From the NCBI GenBank assembly GCA_025454675.1, contig JALONZ010000118.1, forward strand, positions 1 to 6,392: a stretch of 6,392 bases of DNA, written 5' to 3'. The translations under genes and the position numbers were made by a program. This document shows positions 1 to 5,759 of this stretch, in pieces (positions within the stretch are counted from its first letter, which is position 1; every line of letters begins with the position of its first letter). The notes beneath the pieces are model-generated. The model ran no database searches, was not told the DNA's origin, and saw only the letters and a program-made list of their open reading frames with translations. Source of the stretch: Anaerolineae bacterium. GTDB taxonomy: Bacteria > Chloroflexota > Anaerolineae > Aggregatilineales > Phototrophicaceae.

Positions 1-18
1 TTTATTGGATTATTGCAT

Positions 19-870
19 TTAGATTTTGAGTCCCCAAACAGGCATATCATAACCGTTACGGATGAAGCCCAATTTTGTGTATAGATGTTGTGAGGCGAGG
101 TTGCTCAGTTGGGTATTCACGCTGACATAATCGGTATGACGGCGGGTGAAATAGCGCACAAGGTCTGTCACCAACGCGCTTCCAACACCCTTACCTTGCA
201 TATGAGGCAACACGGCTAACCGCGCTAAATGCCCATTATGATGATGTGATGTACTCAATTGATAGCCGACCACCGTGTCACCATCCAATGCCATCGTACA
301 GACGGCGGCGGAACGGCGGGCGTGGCGCATGTCATCGAGGGTCATTTGCCACATGGGGGCAAAGGCTTTGCAATCAATCTCATAGAGGCGTTCAACATCA
401 TTCATATTGGCGCTGTGAATGGCATAGGGGGTAGATTTGAGCAGGATGGGCGCATTATAACGCACAAACGTTACCACCTCATCAGTGGGGTAAAATCCCA
501 ACTCTCTGAGGGGCATAATCAGCCAGTCATCAAATATCATCCAATAAATATCTGTGCCTCCTAATGCCGATAGCGCCGTTTTGAGCGGTTTCCATAAGGC
601 ATTGAGGGCGGGCATAACGATGGATTCATCTTTGAATACCGCCACCCGAATCCATGTATTGCCACCAATCGGGCGCGATGCTCCCAAAAATCCGAGGATG
701 CGCTCGCCTTGTGTGGCGACCCATACCACCGCATCGGGGCTATGAATCCATGTATCTACATGCGACCAATCCAAATGCAAATGCAGTTGATTGCTAAAAA
801 ACAGCATATCATTGAGTGTTGAACGGAATCCCCGTGTGTAGGGGATGATGCGAATCGGTGTTTCTGTCAT
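19..870 (-). CDS. Tandem GNAT-family N-acetyltransferase (283 aa)
   Basis: Probable acetyl-CoA-dependent N-acyltransferase of the GNAT superfamily; the substrate cannot be told. The C-terminal half (about residues 148-283) is a complete GNAT domain. Motif A reads LARLAVLPHMQGKGVG (215-230), with the Q-x-x-G-x-G acetyl-CoA pyrophosphate loop at 225-230. The closing motif has N257 followed by LYTKLGF (263-269). The N-terminal half (about 1-140) looks like a second, degenerate GNAT fold: it has a VVWVATQGERILGFLGA strand pair (48-64) and a LRELGFYPTDE segment (121-131), but no recognisable pyrophosphate loop, so it is probably structural. It is the last gene of the minus-strand operon, starting 7 bases after the DnaC-like stop with no clear Shine-Dalgarno, which suggests translational coupling. 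The stop is 18 bases from the window edge, so no terminator can be assessed. A protein target such as ribosomal or replication proteins would be a guess. Confidence 0.88.
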   Translation of the reverse strand: MTETPIRIIPYTRGFRSTLNDMLFFSNQLHLHLDWSHVDTWIHSPDAVVWVATQGERILGFLGASRPIGGNTWIRVAVFKDESIVMPALNALWKPLKTALSALGGTDIYWMIFDDWLIMPLRELGFYPTDEVVTFVRYNAPILLKSTPYAIHSANMNDVERLYEIDCKAFAPMWQMTLDDMRHARRSAAVCTMALDGDTVVGYQLSTSHHHNGHLARLAVLPHMQGKGVGSALVTDLVRYFTRRHTDYVSVNTQLSNLASQHLYTKLGFIRNGYDMPVWGLKI

Positions 871-877
871 AAGTGGT

Positions 878-2254
878 TTATTTGGCGCGACGACGGCGCG
901 TTGTATAGGCTTCCCCAGCTAAAATTTCGATTCGACACAGGCGGTCATCCATCAACCGTGTCCGAATCCGTTCTTCTTGTTGTGCAATGCCAACCGCACT
1001 GGTGATGACGGTGGGTAATTGGCTGACATAGCGATAATCCATCACCTGAAAAATTTTTTCTTTTGCCCATGTTGACGCATTGGTCATGTCAAAACTGTCA
1101 ATAATCAACACTTGGGCATTTTTGACTTGCTGAAAGCGTTCATCAAAGCGCACGGGCGAGGTTGGGTGGAATGTTTCGCGCAGATAGTCTAATAAATCGG
1201 GTGTGGTGATAAAGGTGACATCCAGCCCATGTTCCCGACATTGGTGGGCAATTGCCACCGCCAAATGTGTTTTGCCTGTGCCGAATTTACCCGATAAATA
1301 TAACCAACCATTGGGCGTGTGGGCAAATTGTTGGGCAGTATATAACGCGCTTTCTAAGGTGACACGTTCTTCACCTGTGACCCCTTGTAATAAAAAGGTC
1401 TCAAAGCGCATGTGTTTATACCGATTCAAATCGGTTTGGATGGCGGTTTGATTGCGATTTTCGATGGCACGCCGATAATCTGGGACAGTCAGTTTATGGA
1501 AACTGCATAAATCGGGGTCTACCATGCGACTGCGAATACGCCCATCAATACGGTCTAATTCGACATTGGTGGTGATGACGGTCGGCATCCGATTGACATA
1601 ACGATGATTGAGCAATTGAAATAATTTTTCTTGCGCCCATTGACTGGGATTTTCCGCGCCCAAATCATCCAATATCAACAAATAGGCATTTTTCACGCGG
1701 TCAAATAGTGAATCGTAGGTATCTTCGGCGTTGGGTGCATAGGCAGACCGCAAATAATCCAGCAAATCGGGGACGGTGATGAACACGACTTGTTCGCCTT
1801 GTGCAAGGCGCATATTGGCAATCGCCGCGGCGAGATGCGTTTTGCCACTGCCATATTTGCCTTCGAGTACCAGCCAGCCTTGCGGATAGGTGGCGAAATC
1901 GAATGCCTTGCGAAATGCCATTGCAAGGGTATTCTCTTCCTCTTCGGTATAGCCCAAGCCTTGAAATTGGAAATTTTCAAAATGTTTATCCACAAATGCG
2001 GACATATTGCCCAAATCACGCAAGCGATTTTGCAAATTGATGTCTTCATTGGGCGGATTATTGGGGCAACGATACACCTTGCCAAATTTGGGGTCGCCCA
2101 CAGGCACATTGTATTTAATCATGCCCATGCCCCCACATAACGGTGCTTTGCCACATAATGGGCAAGTGGTTACGGGTGGGTCATTTAAGGGGATTTCCAA
2201 ATTCATCGTAGAGATAGCTTCGCCAATCTTGTTCTTGTCGTTTTTCTTTGCCAT
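878..2254 (-). CDS. DnaC/IstB-like helicase-loader ATPase with two tandem AAA+ domains (458 aa)
   Basis: Likely loader that delivers DnaB helicase to DNA, by homology to DnaC/DnaI-type AAA+ ATPases and by position after dnaB and a DnaD-like gene. From the N-terminus: a Cys-rich, probably zinc-binding segment (C31, C34, C40, C63); then AAA+ domain 1 with Walker A GKYGSGKTH (132-140, K138), Walker B LLILDDLGAE (192-201) and a RIRSRM arginine box (239-244); then AAA+ domain 2 with Walker A GKFGTGKTH (322-330, K328), Walker B VLIIDSFD (382-389) and RIRTRL (429-434). The two domains align without gaps over about 127 residues, with equivalent motifs 190 residues apart; a hand count gives 63 identities, about half. 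In copy 2 the second Walker B acid is Ser387 rather than Asp197, so hydrolysis may be impaired while ATP binding is kept. Single-domain loaders are usually about 250-350 aa. The ATG at 2254 is chosen for its AAGGGA ribosome site 6 nt upstream. It overlaps the DnaD-like gene by 74 bases; an ATG at 2206 is a weaker alternative. The frame stays open upstream to 2380 inside the DnaD-like gene. Confidence 0.9.
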   Translation of the reverse strand: MAKKNDKNKIGEAISTMNLEIPLNDPPVTTCPLCGKAPLCGGMGMIKYNVPVGDPKFGKVYRCPNNPPNEDINLQNRLRDLGNMSAFVDKHFENFQFQGLGYTEEEENTLAMAFRKAFDFATYPQGWLVLEGKYGSGKTHLAAAIANMRLAQGEQVVFITVPDLLDYLRSAYAPNAEDTYDSLFDRVKNAYLLILDDLGAENPSQWAQEKLFQLLNHRYVNRMPTVITTNVELDRIDGRIRSRMVDPDLCSFHKLTVPDYRRAIENRNQTAIQTDLNRYKHMRFETFLLQGVTGEERVTLESALYTAQQFAHTPNGWLYLSGKFGTGKTHLAVAIAHQCREHGLDVTFITTPDLLDYLRETFHPTSPVRFDERFQQVKNAQVLIIDSFDMTNASTWAKEKIFQVMDYRYVSQLPTVITSAVGIAQQEERIRTRLMDDRLCRIEILAGEAYTTRRRRAK

Positions 2255-2873
2255 CGTATTTCCCTTCTCTACGCCAGCGTTCCAAAATGGCGCGGATATA
2301 TTTGATGTTGCGTTTATTGCTCCTGACGGCAATTTCGATTGCCTCCGCCACCCAATCGGCAGAAAAATCGCGCTCGGCATCTTTTAGCTCATCGGTAATC
2401 ATGGGGGTGAGCGCCCCAACATTTTCTAAATAGAGTTTATAGATATTTGGCTTTTCTGGCAAAATTTCGATGTACTGCCCCGATGGTCGCCATTCACCTT
2501 GCGCGATACGACGCACGACTTCGCGCCCAGAATCGGTGTTCAAAAAATAAAATCGTCTGGGTTGATTGTCAATTTCTAACCGTACCTCTAAGAGTGTGCC
2601 GCGTGCCAGCGATTTTTGTAATGCGCTATCTAGCAATGCTTCGGGGGATAGGTGCGGTGCAATCACATGCAACCCCGCCATGAACGGCGTATGCCCCAGA
2701 AATTCCTCATAGGTCAAATAGGGCGGTTTTTCTTTTTGTGGCAATGCCCATAAACAGAATAACATGATTTTGAGTTCACTCAGGTCATCAATTTGGGGCA
2801 ACCACTCACCAAAAAACATGGGCGGAATATCCAATTTGCCATATTCCCCTTTGGGGAAGCCGTTAAAGGTCAT
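2181..2873 (-). CDS. DnaD-domain replication initiation/primosome protein (230 aa)
   Basis: Probable primosomal DNA-remodelling protein that helps load the replicative helicase. The C-terminal part (about 144-205) matches the DnaD/DnaB C-terminal domain known from Bacillota and Chloroflexota: YKLYLENVGALTP (145-157), then an AIEIAVRSNKRNIKYIRAIL helix (178-197) and W200, giving the family's Y-I-x-x-I-L-x-x-W signature at 192-200. The N-terminal part (about 15-130) begins IPPMFFGEWLPQIDDLSELK and looks like the winged-helix half; its hydrophobic pattern fits, but I cannot prove the fold. The C-terminal tail after 205 is polar and is overlapped by the DnaC-like gene. The ATG at 2873 has a strong AAAGGGG ribosome site 7 nt upstream. 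The gap to dnaB is 153 bases, filled by a palindromic repeat element, which is unusual in this otherwise tight operon. The DnaB-DnaD-DnaC order points to a helicase-loading unit. Confidence 0.88.
   Translation of the reverse strand: MTFNGFPKGEYGKLDIPPMFFGEWLPQIDDLSELKIMLFCLWALPQKEKPPYLTYEEFLGHTPFMAGLHVIAPHLSPEALLDSALQKSLARGTLLEVRLEIDNQPRRFYFLNTDSGREVVRRIAQGEWRPSGQYIEILPEKPNIYKLYLENVGALTPMITDELKDAERDFSADWVAEAIEIAVRSNKRNIKYIRAILERWRREGKYDGKEKRQEQDWRSYLYDEFGNPLK
2261..2268 (-). promoter_or_regulatory. Ribosome binding site deciding the DnaC-like start
   Basis: On the minus strand AGAAGGGA lies 6 nt before the ATG at 2254, inside the coding sequence of the upstream DnaD-like gene. The in-frame alternatives at 2206 (no purine-rich site upstream) and 2380 (deep inside the preceding gene) lack comparable support. 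Confidence 0.7.
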
Positions 2874-2880
2874 GGTTTAA
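2866..2880. repeat. Left copy of direct repeat flanking the palindromic element
   Basis: Plus-strand AAAGGTCATGGTTTA matches AAAGGCATGGTTTA at 3011-3024 except for one inserted base. The copy includes the DnaD-like start codon (2871-2873). It is separated from the element's end by 10 bases, the same offset as the right copy. Confidence 0.6.
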
Positions 2881-2887
2881 CCCCTTT
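2881..2887 (-). promoter_or_regulatory. Ribosome binding site of the DnaD-like gene
   Basis: Minus-strand AAAGGGG lies 7 nt before the ATG at 2873. It sits between the end of the palindromic element (2891) and the flanking direct repeat (ends 2880). If the element is an insertion, the present ribosome site probably came with it or lies at its edge. Confidence 0.75.
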
Positions 2888-2890
2888 TTG

Positions 2891-3000
2891 ACCTCATCCC
2901 CCCAACCCCCTTCTCCACATTGGAGAAGGGGGAGAAAATCTATTTTATGGGTGATTTTGAAGTCCCCTCTCCAAAGGGAGAGGGGATTTAGGGGTGAGGT
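2891..3000. repeat. Compound palindromic (REP/BIME- or MITE-like) intergenic element, 110 bases
   Basis: The ends are inverted repeats: ACCTCATCCC (2891-2900) against the complement of GGGGTGAGGT (2991-3000), 9 of 10 matching, with the tenth a G-U pair in RNA. Inside lie two hairpins. The first has a perfect 12-bp stem, CCCCCTTCTCCA (2906-2917) with TGGAGAAGGGGG (2921-2932), and a 3-nt loop. The second has a 10-bp stem (2963-2972 with 2977-2986) and a 4-nt loop. Each half reads ACCTCAYCCC, a short spacer, then a C-rich/G-rich hairpin, and the halves are inverted relative to each other around an AT-rich centre (2933-2962). No coding capacity is apparent and no transposase is nearby. Neither hairpin is followed by a U-run on either strand, so neither is a typical intrinsic terminator. 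Once transcribed between dnaB and the DnaD-like gene they could slow ribosomes or stabilise or process the mRNA. Confidence 0.85.
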
Positions 3001-3010
3001 GAATTGTCTA

Positions 3011-3024
3011 AAAGGCATGGTTTA
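3011..3024. repeat. Right copy of direct repeat flanking the palindromic element
   Basis: Plus-strand AAAGGCATGGTTTA sits 10 bases from the element end and two bases before the dnaB stop codon. Read on the minus strand it gives TAAACCATG, the same context as the DnaD-like start, so it carries a vestigial ATG at 3016-3018. Confidence 0.6.
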
Positions 3025-3026
3025 TG

Positions 3027-4367
3027 TTATCCCCCCAAACTGACCGGACGACTGGTGACATCCATAAAGCGGGTGATGGTCTCATCAAAATACAACGAAA
3101 TCGTGCCAGTGGGTCCGTTACGATGCTTGGCGATGATAATATCGGCTTGGTTTGGGAATTCGGTTGCCTCGTTATAAATGACATCCCGATATAAGAACAT
3201 GACAATATCCGCATCTTGTTCAATACTCCCCGATTCGCGCAAATCGCTCAATAGGGGGCGTTTATCTTGGCGTTGTTCGACCGCGCGGGAGAGTTGCGCG
3301 GCAGAAATAATCGGCACATTCAATTCGCGTGCCAATTCTTTCATAGAACGACTGATATAACTCACCTCTTGAACGCGGTTGTTGCCATAATTCTGTCCGC
3401 CGTTCATCAGTTGGATATAATCCACAATCACCAAATCAATGCCGTGTTCATGTTGCAAGCGCCGACATTTCGTCCGCATCTGATTTGGGGTTAGGGCAGG
3501 GGTATCATCAATATACAAATGATGGTCGCTCAGTTGCCCCGCCACTTTTACAAAGGTAACATATTCTTTTTGGTCGAGGCGGGCGATGCGTAATTTTTGT
3601 GAATTGATGCGTGTTTCCATCGCAAAGATACGCTGAACGATTTGTTCTGTCCCCATTTCCATCGAAAAAATGGCAATACGCCGACTCAACCGCGCGGCAT
3701 TCATGGCGGCAGACAGCATAAACGATGTTTTGCCCATACCCGGACGACCCGCAAAGATGATGAGGTCAGATTTTTGGAATCCGCCTAATAGCGCGTCTAA
3801 ATCGGTGAAGCCCGATGGCACACCCAATGACACATGCGGATTTTGCATCAAAAATTCGATGCGGTCAAAATAATCATTCACCGCCGTATTCATAGAGACG
3901 AATTCGCGTTTGACCTGATTTTCGGTGACGGTGAAAATTTTATCTTCTGCCGATTGGACGACTTGCTCAATATCCATTTCTTGATTCATCGCCAATGTTT
4001 TGATTTCATCAGAGGCGCGGAGCAATTTTCTGCGGACGGCGTTTTTTTCCACAATGCGCCCATAAACACCGACATTGTGCGAACTGGGAATATTGGTGAG
4101 CAAATGCGTGATATAAGCATCTCCGCCCACATCCACGAAGCGCCCAATTGCCTTTAATTCATCGGCGAGGGTGATAATATCAATGGATTCGCGCCGTTCT
4201 GCGATGCGCTGAAAACATTCCCAAATATAAATATGGCGCGGGAAAAAGAAATCATCGGCATTCAGTGTTTGTGATAACGTGGGAAACACGCCATCATCAA
4301 TTAATACTGAGCCAATGACCGCTTCTTCAGCTTCTTGACTGTATGGAAATTCCAGTGATGTATTCAT
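3027..4367 (-). CDS. dnaB: Replicative DNA helicase DnaB (446 aa)
   Basis: Hexameric 5'-3' replicative helicase that unwinds DNA at the fork and contacts primase through its N-terminal domain. The N-terminal domain (about 7-105) starts with the usual PYSQEAEEAVIGSVLID segment, followed by a linker and a RecA-like motor (about 175-440). Walker A is GRPGMGKT (207-214), Walker B is VIVDYIQLM (313-321), the SDLRESGSIEQDADIVMFLY segment spans 374-393, and KHRNGPTG (414-421) carries the arginine-finger region. The length is normal for the family and there is no intein. The start is 12 bases after the nuclease gene's stop without a clear Shine-Dalgarno, so translation is probably coupled. It is followed by DnaD-like and DnaC-like genes, consistent with co-expression of helicase and loaders. 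The family assignment is secure. Confidence 0.98.
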   Translation of the reverse strand: MNTSLEFPYSQEAEEAVIGSVLIDDGVFPTLSQTLNADDFFFPRHIYIWECFQRIAERRESIDIITLADELKAIGRFVDVGGDAYITHLLTNIPSSHNVGVYGRIVEKNAVRRKLLRASDEIKTLAMNQEMDIEQVVQSAEDKIFTVTENQVKREFVSMNTAVNDYFDRIEFLMQNPHVSLGVPSGFTDLDALLGGFQKSDLIIFAGRPGMGKTSFMLSAAMNAARLSRRIAIFSMEMGTEQIVQRIFAMETRINSQKLRIARLDQKEYVTFVKVAGQLSDHHLYIDDTPALTPNQMRTKCRRLQHEHGIDLVIVDYIQLMNGGQNYGNNRVQEVSYISRSMKELARELNVPIISAAQLSRAVEQRQDKRPLLSDLRESGSIEQDADIVMFLYRDVIYNEATEFPNQADIIIAKHRNGPTGTISLYFDETITRFMDVTSRPVSLGG

Positions 4368-4379
4368 GAACGCAACGGA

Positions 4380-4928
4380 CTATTTGTCGTCGTCCGTATC
4401 GCCCAAATCAAGGTCGAGACTATTCAAAAAGTCGGCAAAGGCGCTCAGTTTTTCTTCGCCAATGGGTTCATTTTCGCTGATGGTCACGCCCGATTCGCCA
4501 TCGGTCACTTCGTTTTCGACATCTTCATCAGGTTTGATGCCACCACGCACAAGGACAGATTCATTGACAAAAATCGGCACTTTGGCGCGGACGGCGAGGG
4601 CAATGGCATCGCTAGTGCGCGAATCAATATCAATTTGTTTATCATTCACCTCGACAACGATACGGGCATAAAAAACATCATTTTTAATATCGCTGATATA
4701 CACATGCACCACACGCCCGCCCAATTCACGAATGACCGACTTGAGCAAGTCGTGGGTCATGGGGCGCGATGGGGGATTATCGGGTTGCAATTCGACTGTG
4801 ATGGCTTCTGCCTCAAAGGGTCCAATCCAAATGGGCAACAAACGGTCACTACTCACATCTTTGAGGGTTACAAGCCGATGCTGAGACATTAAACTAACAC
4901 GGATACTATCAATCACAACTTCTATCAT
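4380..4928 (-). CDS. Bifunctional nuclease (DUF151/BFN) family protein (182 aa)
   Basis: Member of the bifunctional nuclease family, some plant members of which have reported DNase and RNase activity; the bacterial role is poorly defined. The BFN domain fills about residues 1-130. Family-typical segments are MIEVVIDSIRVS (1-12), LPIWIGPFEAEAI (31-43), RPMTHDL (55-61) and IDSRTSDAIALAVRAKVPIF (101-120). A charged linker follows, then a short helix AFADFLNSLDLDLGD (163-177) with a very acidic end (TDDDK), an arrangement common after BFN domains. The frame could start 27 bases earlier at a GTG (4955). I prefer the ATG at 4928 because the family begins MIEV, because AAAGG lies 8 nt upstream, and because the promoter predicts transcription from about 4964. 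It is the first gene of the replication operon, with the dnaB start 12 bases beyond its stop. Confidence 0.92.
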   Translation of the reverse strand: MIEVVIDSIRVSLMSQHRLVTLKDVSSDRLLPIWIGPFEAEAITVELQPDNPPSRPMTHDLLKSVIRELGGRVVHVYISDIKNDVFYARIVVEVNDKQIDIDSRTSDAIALAVRAKVPIFVNESVLVRGGIKPDEDVENEVTDGESGVTISENEPIGEEKLSAFADFLNSLDLDLGDTDDDK

Positions 4929-4936
4929 AACGCTTA

Positions 4937-4941
4937 CCTTT
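4937..4941 (-). promoter_or_regulatory. Ribosome binding site deciding the nuclease start
   Basis: Minus-strand AAAGG lies 8 nt before the ATG at 4928. The upstream GTG at 4955 would leave only about a 9-nt leader from the predicted transcription start. Confidence 0.65.
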
Positions 4942-4970
4942 ATGGCTTTTTGCACATCCTATTTTATTTG

Positions 4971-4998
4971 ATTATAGCGTGAACTTGCCCTTTGGCAA
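4971..4998 (-). promoter_or_regulatory. Sigma70-type promoter of the bfn-dnaB-dnaD-dnaC-GNAT operon
   Basis: On the minus strand, TTGCCA (4993-4998, five of six against TTGACA) is followed by a 16-nt spacer and a perfect TATAAT (4971-4976). The expected transcription start is near 4964, giving a leader of about 36 nt to the ATG at 4928. The -35 box is part of the short inverted repeat TTGCC-N4-GGCAA (4985-4998), which could be a repressor site, though arms this short may be chance. No equally good promoter is seen before the downstream genes, so all five may depend on this one. Confidence 0.75.
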
Positions 4999-5044
4999 TA
5001 AATGGTTTTGATTTATCGGTTATTCTTATGGGATGATTATCTTT

Positions 5045-5695
5045 ATGAACAAAAAAATCGGTTTCAAAATCATACTTTTTATCATATTGGGGCTGGTCGG
5101 ATGCTCCCCACGCGCCACTGTGACCATTTCGCAAGGTGAATTACTTTATAGTACCACCTTTGATAGTCAGGTATTTTGGGATAATCGTCAACAAGGGGTG
5201 GTCAAAATTGGGGTGGAAGATGGCGCATATCGCATGACGGCGAATGTGAATCAGTTTGTGATGGGGTTTGGTGTTGGCAGTTATACAGATGTGGTGATTC
5301 AGGTAGATGCTAATCAACTGTCTGCACATCCCGAAAATGCCTATGGTGTGGCGTGTCGCGCTTCGATTGCGGAAGGAAGCACCAACGGCTATTATTTTTT
5401 GATTAGCGGAGATGGTGCGACATCGCTTCGTATGGGGCGCTGGGGCGATATTGAGCCGATTATCGCGTGGTATACGACCCCATTGGTGAATACAGGGGTT
5501 GCCGTGAATCGGATGAAAGTGATTTGTGTGGGTGATTATTTGGCGTTGTATGTGAATGATAATTTGGTGTATGAAACCCGCGATGACACCTATGCCAGTG
5601 GGTATGTGGGCTTTTTGGTGGCGGCAGAAAAAGATAGTGTGGTCGAAATTGCATTTGATAATTTATTTGTGTATACAGGCGAAATTGATGAATGA
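5045..5695 (+). CDS. Lipoprotein with probable concanavalin-A-like (LamG/DUF1080-type) domain (216 aa)
   Basis: Predicted secreted, lipid-anchored protein. The N-terminus MNKKIGFKIILFIILGLVGC is a lipoprotein signal: a lysine-rich start, a hydrophobic core and the lipobox LVGC, with the lipidated cysteine at residue 20. The remaining roughly 196 residues are rich in beta strands. Their pattern (LLYSTTFDSQVFWD near the start, YGVACRAS and NGYYFLIS in the middle, VNRMKVICVGDYLALYVND later, and a closing EIAFDNLFVY) resembles single concanavalin-A-like lectin/glucanase domains that bind carbohydrate or act as structural modules. No catalytic residues can be assigned, so binding rather than hydrolysis is the safer reading. 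An in-frame ATG at 5033 adds four residues (MIIF); 5045 is preferred because it gives a more classical signal peptide, though the GGGA ribosome site is 11 nt upstream and weak. The gene is divergent from the replication operon and no clear promoter of its own was found. Confidence 0.8.
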   Translation: MNKKIGFKIILFIILGLVGCSPRATVTISQGELLYSTTFDSQVFWDNRQQGVVKIGVEDGAYRMTANVNQFVMGFGVGSYTDVVIQVDANQLSAHPENAYGVACRASIAEGSTNGYYFLISGDGATSLRMGRWGDIEPIIAWYTTPLVNTGVAVNRMKVICVGDYLALYVNDNLVYETRDDTYASGYVGFLVAAEKDSVVEIAFDNLFVYTGEIDE

Positions 5696-5746
5696 TGTTA
5701 CTATCATGGGTTTGGGGTATATGAAATAAATTGATACATATTATTC

Positions 5747-5751
5747 AGGAG
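5747..5751 (+). promoter_or_regulatory. Ribosome binding site of the alpha/beta hydrolase gene
   Basis: AGGAG lies 8 nt before the ATG at 5760 and is the strongest Shine-Dalgarno on the plus strand of this window. It fixes the hydrolase start. Confidence 0.8.
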
Positions 5752-5759
5752 CTAAAAGT

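Noticed and set aside
1790..2140. Plus-strand open frames opposite the DnaC-like gene
   Set aside because: They lie antisense to a gene with clear AAA+ motifs, show no recognisable domain or ribosome site, and are shadow frames.
2255..2380. Upstream extension of the DnaC-like gene to 2380
   Set aside because: The frame is open, but it lies within the DnaD-like domain coding region, has no ribosome site, and its 42 residues do not resemble a loader N-terminus.
2942..2947. Promoter for the DnaD-like gene inside the palindromic element (minus-strand TAAAAT)
   Set aside because: TAAAAT is five of six against the -10 consensus, but the only TTG-containing candidate (TTGGAG) is 21 nt away and matches poorly; no extended -10 is present.
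2906..2986. Intrinsic terminators after dnaB
   Set aside because: The two hairpins are strong, but no U-run follows either on the minus or plus strand, and they belong to a larger inverted structure; the genes downstream have no convincing promoter of their own.
4991..5032. Plus-strand promoter for the lipoprotein gene
   Set aside because: TTGGCA at 4992-4997 is a fair -35, but no -10-like hexamer occurs 15-19 nt downstream; TATTCT at 5021 is too far away.
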